Shown: positions 34,675-44,147 of the stretch, one piece after another | Numbering within the stretch: position 1 is the first letter of the stretch | Layout: each line of letters begins with the position of its first letter | Origin: an uncultured Alphaproteobacteria bacterium | GTDB taxonomy: Bacteria; Pseudomonadota; Alphaproteobacteria; Caulobacterales; Aquidulcibacteraceae | NCBI GenBank assembly: GCA_902826335.1 | Contig: CADEEL010000024.1 | Span: 1 to 49,106, forward strand | Reading direction: 5' to 3' | DNA length: 49,106 nt | The notes under the pieces: generated by a model | What the model saw: only the letters and a program-made list of their open reading frames with translations | What the model was told of the DNA's origin: nothing | Databases searched by the model: none | Translations under genes and position numbers: made by a program

Positions 34675-35856
34675 TTATGCGGAGGCGCCGAGCGTCGCCC
34701 TGAGCAGCTCGCCCCCGCGCGCCGCCTCGGCATGAGTCAATGTAAGCGGTGAAAAGGCGAACCGCAGCACGTCAGGCGGGCGATGATCGCCGATAAGGCC
34801 GGCGCCGGCGAGCGCCTGGACCACCGCGTCCGCACGCGGATGCGAAAAGGCGAGATGGCCGCCGCGAATCGCCTCGTCATGTGGGCCAAGAAGCGTAAGG
34901 CCGGGCGCGTCGCCAAGTCGCGCGAGAAAGACGCGCTGCAGCGAAAGGCATTTCGCCCGGCGTTGAGCGGGCGTGGATTGCGCAAGGAGGTCGAGGCTGG
35001 CTTCGAGCGCCGCCATCGCGAGGATTGAAGGCGTGCCGGCTTGGAAGCGTGCGATCCCGTCGGCCGGCGCATGCAGATCGGCGAACGCAAACGGGTCGGC
35101 CGCGCCCAGCCAGCCTGAAATCGGGTTGGCGAGGCCGGCTTGTCGCGCGCGCGCGACATATAGGAACGCTGGCGCGCCGGGCCCGCCATTGAGATATTTA
35201 TACCCGCAGCCGACCGCGAAGCGCGCGCCGGCGGCGGCGAGATCAATGTCGACGACTCCGACGCTGTGCGAAACATCCCAGATGAAATCGGCGCCCACCG
35301 CGTCCGCGCGCGCCTGCAGCGCGGCCATGTCGCGGATGCGGCCGTCGCGATAATGCACATGGCTGGCGACGACGAGCGCGACCTGATCGTCGATATGGTC
35401 AGCGAGCCCGTCCGGCGGGGCGAAAACTACGCGGCGGCCTTGCCCAAGCAACGAAACAGCGCCTTGGGCGATGTGCATGTCGGTCGGGAACTCGCCGCGT
35501 TCGATGAGGACAATTTTGCGCTCGGGCTGGCTCTGCGCCAGCGCGCCGATCAGCTTGAATAAATTTACGCTGGTGGAATCGGCGACGAGTGCTTCATCAC
35601 GCGCCGCGCCGATCAGCGGCGCGATTTTGGCGCCGAGGCGCAGCGGCGCGCCGATCCAGTCATGATCATGCCAGCCCGCCACCAGCGTGTGGCGCCACTC
35701 GCCGCGTGCGACGGCGTCGAGCCGCGCCAGCACGGCCGCGGAAGGGGGCCCGAGCGAGTGGCCGGCGAGATAGATTTGATCGGAAGGCGGCGTAAATTCA
35801 GCGCGGAAGCGGGCCAATGGATCGGTGCCGTCCAGCGCTGCGACATCATCATTCAT
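34675..35856 (-). CDS. kynU: Kynureninase
   Basis: 393-residue PLP enzyme, aminotransferase fold type I, splitting L-kynurenine into anthranilate and L-alanine. The N-terminus has Y-L-A-G-H-S-L-G-P. Further along are WHDHDWIGAPLRLG, DSTSVNLFKL, ERGEFPTDMHI, F-I-W-D-V-S-H-S-V-G with the PLP-binding Asp, and GCGYKYLNGGPGAPAF, where Lys220 forms the internal aldimine. The length is typical. Its ATG overlaps the kynB stop by four bases (ATGA), so the two form an operon. No tryptophan dioxygenase (kynA) is in the window. Confidence 0.97.
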   Translation of the reverse strand: MNDDVAALDGTDPLARFRAEFTPPSDQIYLAGHSLGPPSAAVLARLDAVARGEWRHTLVAGWHDHDWIGAPLRLGAKIAPLIGAARDEALVADSTSVNLFKLIGALAQSQPERKIVLIERGEFPTDMHIAQGAVSLLGQGRRVVFAPPDGLADHIDDQVALVVASHVHYRDGRIRDMAALQARADAVGADFIWDVSHSVGVVDIDLAAAGARFAVGCGYKYLNGGPGAPAFLYVARARQAGLANPISGWLGAADPFAFADLHAPADGIARFQAGTPSILAMAALEASLDLLAQSTPAQRRAKCLSLQRVFLARLGDAPGLTLLGPHDEAIRGGHLAFSHPRADAVVQALAGAGLIGDHRPPDVLRFAFSPLTLTHAEAARGGELLRATLGASA

Positions 35857-36494
35857 GCCAGCGCTCGCAGCACGGCGCGCACGGGCGCGGCGTCCGCATC
35901 CCAGAGCGGCAAGGGCAGGGCGATCAATTCATAATCGCCGGGCGGAATTTCATCGAGCACGAGGCCTTCGAGCACGCTCATGCCGCGCACATGAAGCGCC
36001 TTGTGCGCGTCCATGGTTTTCGACTCTTGTGGATCGAGCGATGGAGAATCGACTCCGATCAGAAAGATTCCAGCGTCAGCGAGTACATGGATCGTCGCCG
36101 GCGCGACGGCGGTGAAATCATCGCGCCATGCCTCATGCGGAAACGTCTCATAGGTGCGGATGAGCAGGCGCGGCGGCGCATCCATCAGCGCTTGCGCCAC
36201 ATGGCGCTCTTCAACCAGCGGCCCCGCGCTACGCGCGTCGATGACGCGGCAGGGCCCAATGTAGCGCGCCAGATCGAGTGCGCCGGCGCTCGCGCCGTCT
36301 GCGGCGTAGTGGAGCGGCGCATCCGCATGCGCGCCGCTATGGGTGGAGAATGTGACAGCGCTCACATTAACGGGCGTCGCCCCCAGCGCCCAGGTCTGGC
36401 GCGCCGCGAACGGCGTGTCCCCCGGCCAGACTGGCAGGCGCGGCGTCAGCTTTTGCGAAATGTCCCAGAGGCGTGGGGCGGGCGGGCGCGGCAT
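35853..36494 (-). CDS. kynB: Kynurenine formamidase
   Basis: 213-residue metal-dependent cyclase-like hydrolase converting N-formylkynurenine to kynurenine and formate. The metal-binding motif is S-T-H-S-G-A-H-A-D-A-P-L-H near residues 50-62; other family segments are WDISQKLTPRLPVWPGDTPF and IFLIGVDSPSLDPQESKTMDAHK. The start was set at the ATG at 36494, which leaves the usual length and begins just before L-W-D-I-S-Q. ATGs at 36521 and 36617 would add poorly conserved residues. A 20-base perfect palindrome lies 9-28 bases upstream. It is the first gene of a nine-gene minus-strand run ending in the Kef antiporter. Confidence 0.95.
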   Translation of the reverse strand: MPRPPAPRLWDISQKLTPRLPVWPGDTPFAARQTWALGATPVNVSAVTFSTHSGAHADAPLHYAADGASAGALDLARYIGPCRVIDARSAGPLVEERHVAQALMDAPPRLLIRTYETFPHEAWRDDFTAVAPATIHVLADAGIFLIGVDSPSLDPQESKTMDAHKALHVRGMSVLEGLVLDEIPPGDYELIALPLPLWDADAAPVRAVLRALA

Positions 36495-36502
36495 CGCCCG
36501 GT

Positions 36503-36522
36503 CATGGCGCGCGCGCGCCATG
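36503..36522. promoter_or_regulatory. Perfect 20-base palindrome at the start of the kyn operon
   Basis: CATGGCGCGCGCGCGCCATG equals its own reverse complement. It sits 9 bases before the chosen kynB start and about 135 bases before the alpha-2-macroglobulin gene. It could be an operator or a hairpin over the kynB start, but chance in such G+C-rich sequence is not excluded. Confidence 0.35.
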
Positions 36523-36656
36523 GCGGGCAAGCCGAAAAAAGATCGCCGCCGCTCTTGCCGCACGCAATATTGCCCTTTTGTGAGCTTCGTCTTGTCGCGC
36601 GCCAAGCGCTCGGGCAAAGCTAAGCTCTAGAAGAACAAGGCGTGGGGAGAGCGGCG

Positions 36657-39600
36657 GTGAACATTCGCGATTTCGTCACGGCCAATTCACGGATCATCCT
36701 GGCCACGGCCGTGGCCCTGGTGGGCGGGCTCTGGGGCGGCGTCGTGCTCGGGCGCGTCACCACCGGCATGGGCCGCGCGCCGATCGCCATCGTGGCCGAG
36801 CAGACAGGCCCGGAAGCCCCCCGCGCGGCCGGCGCCGCACGGGCCGGCCGCGCCCGGCCCGAGGGCATGGCCTTCATGAATGTGCGCATCGACACGTCGA
36901 GCGCCGCGCCGCGCGCCTGCCTTGAGTTTTCCCAGCCGCTGTCGCGCGATCGCGGCGTCAATTTCGCGGACTATATCCAGATCGAACCCGCCGCGCCCGT
37001 GCAGGCGGAAGTCGCGGGTGAGCTCCTCTGCCTCGCCGGCCTGCCGTTTGAGCCGGATCGGCAAGTCACGCTGCGGCGCGGCCTGCCCGCGCAGTCTGGG
37101 GCACGCACCACGCAGGACGAGACGTTCACCCTCTCGTTCGGCGATCGGCCGGCCTATGTTGGCTTTGTCGGCGACGGCGTCGTGCTGCCGCGCAGCGAGG
37201 CGGACGGACTGGCGATCGAGACGGTGAATGTGTCGCGCCTGCGCGTCACGGTCGTGCGCGTCAATGATCGCATCCTCTCCCAGCACAACATCGATGTCGG
37301 CCAGATCGTCGAGGAGGGCGGCTGGGATTATTATTCGCTCGAAAGCGCCGGCGAGGATGCGGGCCAGACTATTTACGAAGGCCGGGTCGATGTGGCCAAC
37401 GCGCGCGCGCGGCGCAATCAGGGCGTCACAACGGTGTTTCCGCTCGGCGCCGCATTGGCCAATCGCCGGCCCGGCGCCTACGTCGTGCGCCTGGTGGATG
37501 ATTCGCCCGGCGCGGGTGCGAACGGCGAAAACAATGATCGCCCCGCCGGCGCTTATCGCTGGATCATGTACACGGATATGGCGCTGCAGACCTTCACCGG
37601 CGCCAGCGGCATGGATGTCGTGGCGCGCTCGTTGCGCACGGCGCTGCCCATGGGCGGCGTCACGCTGACGCTGATCGCGCAGAACAACGAAGAACTCGCG
37701 CGCACCCGCACCGATGCGCAGGGCCATGCGCGTTTCGCCCAAGCCTTGCTGGATGGGGAAGGCGCGCAAACGCCGCGCTATGTCATGGCCTATGGCGGCG
37801 GCGATTTCGCCGCGCTCGATCTGCAAACGTCTTCGCTCGATTTGTCCGATCGCGGGATAGATGGGCGCAATCCGCCGGGCGATATCGACGCTTTCGTCTA
37901 CACCGAGCGCGGTATTTATCGCCCAGGCGAAACCGTGCGCTTGATGGCGCTGGTGCGCGATACGGCCGCGCGCGGCATCGGCGATCGCCAATCGACGCTG
38001 ATCGTCTATCGCCCGAATGGCACGGAGGCGCGCCGCATTCGCCTCGCCGCCGCGCGCGAAGCCGGCGCCATTGCGCAAAACTTGCCGATGGATCGCGGGG
38101 CGCCGCGCGGCCAATGGCGCGCGGAACTCAAAGTCGATGGGCAAGAAGCGGCGGCGGGCCAGGTCTCCTGGTCGGTCGAGGATTTCGTGCCGCAGCGCCT
38201 GCGCGTGCAAATCCGCGCCAGCGAAGCGCCGCTGCTGCGCGGTCAGCAGCGCCCGATCGATGTGCAGGCCGATTTCCTCTATGGTGCGCCCGGCGCCGGC
38301 CTAGCGGTGGAAGCCGAAGGGCGCTTGTCCGTCGATAATGCGCCCTTCCCGGCCTTCGCCGCCTATTCGTTTGGCCGCGTCGACGAAAGCTTCGAAGAGC
38401 GCCTCCTCCAATTGCCCGGCACGGTGACGGACGGGGAGGGCCGCGCCCAATTGCTCGCCGCGCTCGCGGACGAGCCGACAACGACTCTGCCCCTGCGTGC
38501 GCGCCTGATCGCCAGCGTCGCTGATCCCGGCGGGCGCGTCGTGCGCGAGAGCTTCACTGTGCCGGTGCGCTTGTCCAACCGTTATATCGGCGTGCGCCAG
38601 CGCTTCGATAATCAGGCCGTTCCGCAAAATGGGCGCGCAACGTTCGATATCGTCGCCGTCAATCCGCAGGGCCGCCAGATTGCGGTGGCGGGCGTGACCT
38701 GGGCGCTTGTGCGCGAGGATTGGCATTACGATTGGTATCTGGACGGCGGAACCTGGCGCTGGCGGCGCACCGGCCGCGACGTGCCGATCGATGGGGGACA
38801 GATCAATCTCGGCGCCTCCGGCGTGGTGCAAGTGTCGCGCGGCGAGCTGCGCAACGGCGCCTATCGCCTGATCGTGCGGGACAATTCCGGCGCAGAAACC
38901 TCAACGCGCTTCTACGCCGGCTGGGGCGGCGGCGAAGGCGAAGCCAACACGCCGGACATGGTCACCGTCGCGGGCCCAACCGAGGCCGTGCGCCCCGGCC
39001 AGCGCGCGCAGATCCAAATCCGCCCACCTTATGCGGGCGAAGCGCAAATCGTGGTGGCCACCGATCGCGTGCTCTCCATGCGCACCGTGCGCGTGCCTGC
39101 GGGCGGGGCGAGCGTGTCCATTCCCGTCGAACAGAATTGGGGCGGGGGCGCTTATGTGCTCGTCACGGTGATGACGCCGCGTGATCCGGTGAACCTGCCC
39201 GTGCCGCGCCGCGCCGTGGGCGTGGCCTATGTGCCGGTGGATGTCGCCGGGCGCACGCTTGAAGTGGATGTCGCCGCGGATATGGGCGTGGTGCGCCCGC
39301 GCCAGCGCGTGACCGTGCCCATTCGCGTGCGCAACGCGCCGGGCGGTGAAACCGTGCGCGTGATGATCGCGGCGGTCGATGAAGGCATTCTACAGATCAC
39401 CAATTATCAAACGCCCGATCCGGTCGCTTATTTCTTTGGGCGGCGCGGCCTCGGAGTCATGGTGCGCGATGATTATGGGCGCCTGCTCAATCCCAATCTC
39501 GGCGCGCCGGCGATCCCGCGCCAGGGCGGGGATTCGCTCGGCGGCGAAGGCCTCACCGTCGTGCCGCAGCGCACCGTCTCACTCTTTTCGGACGTGGTTG

Positions 39601-41627
39601 AAGTGCGCGGCGGGCGCGCGAACGTCACGTTCGACGTGCCGGATTTCAACGGCCGGCTACGCGTCATGGCCGTGGCCTGGAGTCAGAGCGCGCTGGGGCG
39701 CGACGATGAGGGCGTCATCGTGCGCGATCCCGTCGTGGCCGAACTCAATCTCCCGCGCTTCCTCGCGCCGGGCGATACCGCTCTGGCGAATTTGACGGTC
39801 GATAATGTCGAAGGGCCGGCCGGCGCCTACAATGTGGCGCTGTCTGGCTCGGGCGTTGTCGCGCTCAACGCGCCGGCGCAGCGGCTCAACCTCGCGCGCA
39901 ATCAGCGCGGCGCGGTGCGCGTGCCGCTGGGCGCGCAAAGCTCCGGGATCGGACGGATCAGCCTCACGCTGCGCGGGCCCGCGGGCTTTACGCCGGTGAC
40001 GCGCAGCTATGACATCCAATCGCGTGCATCCTACCTGCCGGTGACGACGGTTGACACCCAGCCGCAGGCGCCGGGCGTTTCCTATCGCGCGCCCGGCGAT
40101 CTCATGGCCTCCTTCATGCCGCGCGAAGGCGCGCTCGTGGTGTCCTATTCGAGCCTTGCGGGGCTGGACGCCGCCCCACTGCTCGCCCAACTCGAACGAT
40201 ATCCCTATGGCTGCACCGAGCAACTCGTCAGCGTGTCGACGCCGCTTCTCTATTTCAACGCGCTTGCTGAAACAGCGGGCCGCACGCAGGACCAGCGCCT
40301 GCGCCGGCGCGTGCAGGAGACCATAACGGCGCTGCTCGATCGCCAATCTACGGATGGCGCGATCGGCTTGTGGGTCGCGAACGATCGCCACGCCTCGCCT
40401 TGGCTCGGCGCTTATGCGACGGACTTTCTCCTGCGCGCTCGCGCGCAGGGGTATGTCGTGCCGCAAGCGAGCCTGGACAGCGCGCTGCAAGGTTTGCGCG
40501 CGGTGGCGCGGCTGAATGACTTCGCGAATGTGGGCTATGATTTCGAGGTCTATCGCTGGCCCGGGTCGAACGACTCCGACGCGCTGCTGCGCTCGCGCGC
40601 GGCGGCTTATGCACTGTACGTGCTGGCCAAGGCCGGCCGCGCCGATATCGGCCAGGTCCGCTATTTCCATGACGCGCGCCTGCGCGATGAGCCTTCGCCG
40701 CTGGCGCGCGCGCACATCGGCGCCGCGCTCGCGCATCTGGGCGATCGGGCCCGCGCGCGCAGCGCCTTCCGGCAAGCCGAGGAGGCGATTGGCTATCGCA
40801 ATACGGGCGATTGGTATCAGTCGCCGCTGCGCGATCTCTCGGGCGTGATCGCGCTCGCGGCCGAGGCGGGTGAAACGGGCGTGGTGCAGCGCCTGCGCGC
40901 GCGTCTGCTGCGCATTGAACGCGATCCAGACAGCATGATGACGCAGGAGCAGGCCCAGATGCTGCTTGCGCTCAATGCGTTGATGCGCAGCGCCGGGCCG
41001 ATCAACATCGCGTTCAACGGCGAGGCGGGCGCCGGCCGGCGTGTCAGCGCCGATGCGGCGATGCTCGCGCGCGGCCTTGTCTTCCGCAATGACGGGCGCG
41101 GCACGGCGTGGCGCACCTTGACGCTCTCCGGCCCGCCGCGCGATGCACCGCCCGCGGCGTCCGCAGGGTATTATGTCCAGAAAAACATTTATGCGCTGAA
41201 TGGAACGAGCGTTGACTTGAACGCTTTGACTCAAGGCGATCGGGTTGTCGTCGTGCTGGCCGGCGGGCCGGAGGGTGCGCGCACCTATCCAACGGTGCTG
41301 GTCGATCTCTTGCCCGCCGGTCTTGAGATCGAAAGCGTCTTGGGCCCGCAGGACGGCGCGCAATCGAGCGGTTTGGATGGAACAAACCGTGGCGGCCCGT
41401 TCAGTTGGATGGGCGTCATCAGCGCCGCGCGCGTGGCGGAGGCGCGGGACGATCGCTTTGTCGCCGCCGCCGATCTGCGCGGAACCGGTTTCCGATACGC
41501 CTACATCGCGCGCGCGGTGACGCCGGGCGCCTTCACGCTGCCGGCCGCGCAGGTGGAGGATATGTATCGCCCCGGCGTCTATGCGCGCACCAGTGTCGGG
41601 CGCATCGCGATTGCGCCCAGGCCCTAA
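36657..41627 (+). CDS. Bacterial alpha-2-macroglobulin family protein
   Basis: 1656-residue periplasmic protease-trapping protein. An N-terminal membrane segment (about residues 12-32, [10 protein letters not shown]) anchors it, and a long series of macroglobulin-type beta domains follows. MG and bait-region segments include [17 protein letters not shown] and [18 protein letters not shown]. The thioester motif G-C-T-E-Q is present with Cys1186, so covalent capture of proteases is expected. The C-terminal complement-like domains follow. The start was chosen at the GTG at 36657 because GGGGAGAG precedes it; another GTG lies five codons upstream. pbpC begins 7 bases after the stop, the classic alpha-2-macroglobulin/PBP1C pairing. 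Confidence 0.95.
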   Translation: MNIRDFVTANSRIILATAVALVGGLWGGVVLGRVTTGMGRAPIAIVAEQTGPEAPRAAGAARAGRARPEGMAFMNVRIDTSSAAPRACLEFSQPLSRDRGVNFADYIQIEPAAPVQAEVAGELLCLAGLPFEPDRQVTLRRGLPAQSGARTTQDETFTLSFGDRPAYVGFVGDGVVLPRSEADGLAIETVNVSRLRVTVVRVNDRILSQHNIDVGQIVEEGGWDYYSLESAGEDAGQTIYEGRVDVANARARRNQGVTTVFPLGAALANRRPGAYVVRLVDDSPGAGANGENNDRPAGAYRWIMYTDMALQTFTGASGMDVVARSLRTALPMGGVTLTLIAQNNEELARTRTDAQGHARFAQALLDGEGAQTPRYVMAYGGGDFAALDLQTSSLDLSDRGIDGRNPPGDIDAFVYTERGIYRPGETVRLMALVRDTAARGIGDRQSTLIVYRPNGTEARRIRLAAAREAGAIAQNLPMDRGAPRGQWRAELKVDGQEAAAGQVSWSVEDFVPQRLRVQIRASEAPLLRGQQRPIDVQADFLYGAPGAGLAVEAEGRLSVDNAPFPAFAAYSFGRVDESFEERLLQLPGTVTDGEGRAQLLAALADEPTTTLPLRARLIASVADPGGRVVRESFTVPVRLSNRYIGVRQRFDNQAVPQNGRATFDIVAVNPQGRQIAVAGVTWALVREDWHYDWYLDGGTWRWRRTGRDVPIDGGQINLGASGVVQVSRGELRNGAYRLIVRDNSGAETSTRFYAGWGGGEGEANTPDMVTVAGPTEAVRPGQRAQIQIRPPYAGEAQIVVATDRVLSMRTVRVPAGGASVSIPVEQNWGGGAYVLVTVMTPRDPVNLPVPRRAVGVAYVPVDVAGRTLEVDVAADMGVVRPRQRVTVPIRVRNAPGGETVRVMIAAVDEGILQITNYQTPDPVAYFFGRRGLGVMVRDDYGRLLNPNLGAPAIPRQGGDSLGGEGLTVVPQRTVSLFSDVVEVRGGRANVTFDVPDFNGRLRVMAVAWSQSALGRDDEGVIVRDPVVAELNLPRFLAPGDTALANLTVDNVEGPAGAYNVALSGSGVVALNAPAQRLNLARNQRGAVRVPLGAQSSGIGRISLTLRGPAGFTPVTRSYDIQSRASYLPVTTVDTQPQAPGVSYRAPGDLMASFMPREGALVVSYSSLAGLDAAPLLAQLERYPYGCTEQLVSVSTPLLYFNALAETAGRTQDQRLRRRVQETITALLDRQSTDGAIGLWVANDRHASPWLGAYATDFLLRARAQGYVVPQASLDSALQGLRAVARLNDFANVGYDFEVYRWPGSNDSDALLRSRAAAYALYVLAKAGRADIGQVRYFHDARLRDEPSPLARAHIGAALAHLGDRARARSAFRQAEEAIGYRNTGDWYQSPLRDLSGVIALAAEAGETGVVQRLRARLLRIERDPDSMMTQEQAQMLLALNALMRSAGPINIAFNGEAGAGRRVSADAAMLARGLVFRNDGRGTAWRTLTLSGPPRDAPPAASAGYYVQKNIYALNGTSVDLNALTQGDRVVVVLAGGPEGARTYPTVLVDLLPAGLEIESVLGPQDGAQSSGLDGTNRGGPFSWMGVISAARVAEARDDRFVAAADLRGTGFRYAYIARAVTPGAFTLPAAQVEDMYRPGVYARTSVGRIAIAPRP

Positions 41628-41634
41628 CCTGTCC

Positions 41635-43707
41635 ATGCAACGCGGCCCCCGCGCGGCTTTGCCGCTCGGGCGTGACGGACGGCGCGCGGCCTGGGCGCTC
41701 ATCGCGCTGATGCTCACGCTGTTTGCGCTCGATCAGGCGTTTCCGCCGCCCTTGGCGCGGGCCGAGATCGTCTCGCCCGTCGTCGTCGATGCGCGCGGCG
41801 TCTGGCTGCGCGCGGCGCAAACGCCGCAAGGCCGCTGGCGCCTCGCCGCGCAATTGCACGAAACGGATCGTGTGTTCCTCCGGCGGCTCGTGCGCGTTGA
41901 GGATAGCCGCTTCTGGTTCCATCCAGGCGTTGATCCCGTGGCGCTCGCACGCGCGACCTGGAATTACGCACGCACGGGACGCATTTCGTCCGGCGGTTCA
42001 ACCATAACCATGCAGCTTGCGCGCCTGCTTGAACCGCGCCCGCGCACAATCCTCTCAAAGCTGATCGAGATCGTCCGTGCGCTGCAGATCGAGCGCCGCT
42101 GGACGAAGCGCCAGATCCTCGCCGCCTATCTCACGCTTGCGCCCTATGGCGGCAATCTTGAAGGCGTGCGCGCCGCCTCGCGCGCTTATTTCGAGCGCGA
42201 CCCGACGTGGCTTGATGACAGCGAGATGGCTCTGCTCATCGCCCTGCCGCAGGCGCCCGAGGCGCGCCGGCCTGACCGCCGCCCGGAGGCGGCGCGCGTG
42301 GCGCGCAACACTGTGCTCGCGCGGTTCGCCCGCGCCGGGCTGATCAGCGCTTCGCGCGCGCGCGAAGCGCAAGACGATCCGATGCCGCGCCGCACGCCGT
42401 TCCCGGCGCTGGCGCTGACGGCGTCCGAACGCTTGATCGCCGCCCATCCGCGCCAGGGCGTGATCCGCTCTAGCCTCGATGCGCCGCTGCAAGGCGCGCT
42501 TGAAGCGCTTGCGGCGCGCGCCGCCAGCACGATTGAGCGGGATGCGACGATCGCCATTCTCGCGGTCGAGATCGAAGGCCGCGCCGTGCGCGCCAGCGTG
42601 GGCGGCGCGGGCCGTGAGCGCGCGGGCGGCTATCTCGATATGACGCGCGCCGTGCGCTCGCCGGGTTCGGCGCTGAAGCCGTTCATCTATGCGCTGGCTT
42701 TGAACGACGGCATCGCCGCGCCGGAAACTTTGATGCTCGATGCGCCGCGCCGCTTCGCCGGCTATTTGCCCGAGAATTTCGACCGGCGCTTTCGCGGCGA
42801 CGTGCGCCTGGAGGAAGCGCTTCAGCACTCGCTCAACGTGCCGGCGGTGGCGACGCTTGAGCGCGTCGGCCCGGCGCGCTTCGAGGCGGCGTTGACGGCG
42901 GCCGGCGCGCGCCCGCGTATTCCGCGCCGGGCGGTGGAGGCGCCGGGCCTGGCGCTCGCCTTGGGCGGCGTGGGCATGACGCTGGAGGAATTGACGACGC
43001 TCTACGCCGCGCTGGGCGATGGCGGGCGCGCGCGCCCGCTCTGCTATGAGTCCGCCTGCAGCGCCTGGACGCGGGAGCGGAATTTCGTCCGCGCGGAAAC
43101 GGCCGAGCGCGTGCTCGATATCCTCGCCCGCTCTCCGACGCTGACCGGGCGCATCCCAGCGCGCCTGGCGCAAGGGGCGCCGCGCGTGGCGTTCAAGACC
43201 GGCACGTCCTACGGGTTTCGCGACGCCTGGGCCTTGGGCGTCAGCGGCGGCTATGTGATCGGCGTATGGGTTGGCCGACCCGATGGCGCGCCGAGGCCCG
43301 GCGTCACAGGGCGGGCGGCGGCGCTGCCGATCCTCTTCGAGGCGTTTGATTTGATCGCGCCCGCGCCGGGCGCGCCCGCCCCCGAACGCCTCGATGAGCG
43401 CCCAGCGCCGGGTTTGGCGCGGCTTGGCGGGCGCGGCGCTGGCGAGGGGCCGAGCATTTTGTTTCCGCCGGATGATGTCGAAGTGCTGGTGCTCGATTAC
43501 GGCCCAGGCGCGCGCGGGCTCTCGCTCTCGGCGCGCGGCGGACGCGCGCCGCTCGTCTGGTATGCGGAAGGCGCACGCGTGCCGACCGAGCAAACCAGCG
43601 GACGCGCCATCTGGCGCCCCAGCGCGCCCGGCTTTCACGAGATCAGCGTGATTGACGCCGATGGCCGCGCGGCCCAGGTGCGCGTGCGCGTGCGTGATCG
43701 CGGCTGA
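41635..43707 (+). CDS. pbpC: Penicillin-binding protein 1C
   Basis: 690-residue bifunctional murein synthase. An N-terminal membrane anchor (residues 17-35) is followed by the GT51 glycosyltransferase, with Glu in V-R-V-E-D-S-R-F and [15 protein letters not shown] and [13 protein letters not shown]. The transpeptidase has S-x-x-K at Ser345-Lys348 (S-P-G-S-A-L-K), S-L-N and K-T-G-T at 521. A C-terminal beta domain (about residues 600-690), the PBP1C-specific BiPBP_C region, ends the protein. The start at 41635 lies 7 bases after the alpha-2-macroglobulin stop. Together the two are proposed to trap intruding proteases and repair the wall. Confidence 0.97.
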   Translation: MQRGPRAALPLGRDGRRAAWALIALMLTLFALDQAFPPPLARAEIVSPVVVDARGVWLRAAQTPQGRWRLAAQLHETDRVFLRRLVRVEDSRFWFHPGVDPVALARATWNYARTGRISSGGSTITMQLARLLEPRPRTILSKLIEIVRALQIERRWTKRQILAAYLTLAPYGGNLEGVRAASRAYFERDPTWLDDSEMALLIALPQAPEARRPDRRPEAARVARNTVLARFARAGLISASRAREAQDDPMPRRTPFPALALTASERLIAAHPRQGVIRSSLDAPLQGALEALAARAASTIERDATIAILAVEIEGRAVRASVGGAGRERAGGYLDMTRAVRSPGSALKPFIYALALNDGIAAPETLMLDAPRRFAGYLPENFDRRFRGDVRLEEALQHSLNVPAVATLERVGPARFEAALTAAGARPRIPRRAVEAPGLALALGGVGMTLEELTTLYAALGDGGRARPLCYESACSAWTRERNFVRAETAERVLDILARSPTLTGRIPARLAQGAPRVAFKTGTSYGFRDAWALGVSGGYVIGVWVGRPDGAPRPGVTGRAAALPILFEAFDLIAPAPGAPAPERLDERPAPGLARLGGRGAGEGPSILFPPDDVEVLVLDYGPGARGLSLSARGGRAPLVWYAEGARVPTEQTSGRAIWRPSAPGFHEISVIDADGRAAQVRVRVRDRG

Positions 43708-43710
43708 GCC

Positions 43711-43746
43711 AAAAAAGCGCGGACCTTGGGGTCAAGGCCCGCGCTT
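43711..43746 (-). terminator. Rho-independent terminator of the microprotein transcript
   Basis: Read on the minus strand, AAGCGCGG and CCGCGCTT pair, with an inner CCTT/AAGG after one mismatch, and the stem runs into TTTTTT. The T-run exists only on the minus strand, so it ends the transcript of the two microproteins, not that of pbpC. Confidence 0.8.
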
Positions 43747-43816
43747 CAAGTGGATCGTCGCGATTGAGCGGAGGGATTGGGCGACGATCGGGGTTCAATG
43801 CGGAGGTACGCAGCGA

Positions 43817-43909
43817 TCAGCCGACGACGTGCGCGGCGACATAGAGCATGGCGAGCGCGGCGGGCGCGACCAGAGCGGCGGCGAGCATGAGCGAAAGCGG
43901 GCGGGGCAT
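43817..43909 (-). CDS. Microprotein A, 30-residue single-span membrane peptide
   Basis: Not a known family. The peptide begins M-P-R-P-L-S, continues with an Ala/Leu/Val-rich hydrophobic segment (about residues 5-26) and ends H-V-V-G. The positive N-terminus followed by one hydrophobic span suggests a small inner-membrane protein. AAGGA lies upstream of the ATG at somewhat long spacing. A second 30-residue frame of the same design lies 136 bases upstream (microprotein B). The two align without gaps with 13 identities: M1, R3, A10, V14, A15, P16, A18, L19, L22, A25, A26, V29, G30. A terminator follows 70 bases downstream. Confidence 0.6.
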   Translation of the reverse strand: MPRPLSLMLAAALVAPAALAMLYVAAHVVG

Positions 43910-43952
43910 GGCGGGGTGTCCTTGTACGGAGTGTGAATGATGGATCGGCCGT

Positions 43953-44045
43953 TCAGCCGACGATTTGGGCCGCCTGCGCCAGGGTCACGAGCGCAACGGG
44001 CGCGACGACCACGATGGCGGCGAGAATGGTGTAAATCCGGGTCAT
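43953..44045 (-). CDS. Microprotein B, 30-residue single-span membrane peptide
   Basis: Tandem paralogue of microprotein A. It begins M-T-R-I-Y-T, has a hydrophobic stretch (A-A-I-V-V-V-A-P-V-A-L-V) and ends Q-I-V-G. GGAG lies seven bases before the ATG, a good ribosome-binding site. The frame is open far upstream and an in-frame ATG exists near 44132, but the paralogy with A and the GGAG site support the short form. Same length, same charge pattern and same last two residues as A argue for a real, selected product. The function is unknown: regulatory or accessory membrane peptide, or a toxin-like peptide. Confidence 0.62.
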   Translation of the reverse strand: MTRIYTILAAIVVVAPVALVTLAQAAQIVG

Positions 44046-44147
44046 TGGCGGGCTCCAGCTTGCTTTATGTGTCGTGAATGAAGATGCTGGCCGTTCAGCG
44101 ATTGGATGCGGCGCAACCAAAAAAATGCGCATCTGGAGGGCGGCGTC

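Larger units (their letters stand above)
43817..44100. repeat. Tandem duplication carrying the two microprotein genes
   Basis: The coding frames are spaced exactly 136 bases apart, start to start and stop to stop. The leaders also match: on the minus strand CTGAACGGCC followed by CATTCAC or ATTCAC recurs before each frame (around 43932-43957 and 44074-44100). The duplicated unit therefore includes the 5' leader. Confidence 0.65.

Noticed and set aside
36687..38210. Minus-strand open frame of 507 codons
   Set aside because: Antisense to the 5' part of the alpha-2-macroglobulin gene.
39657..41717. Minus-strand open frame of 686 codons
   Set aside because: Antisense to the alpha-2-macroglobulin gene, whose thioester motif and domains are unambiguous.
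42055..43638. Minus-strand open frame of 527 codons
   Set aside because: Antisense to pbpC; no recognisable motif.
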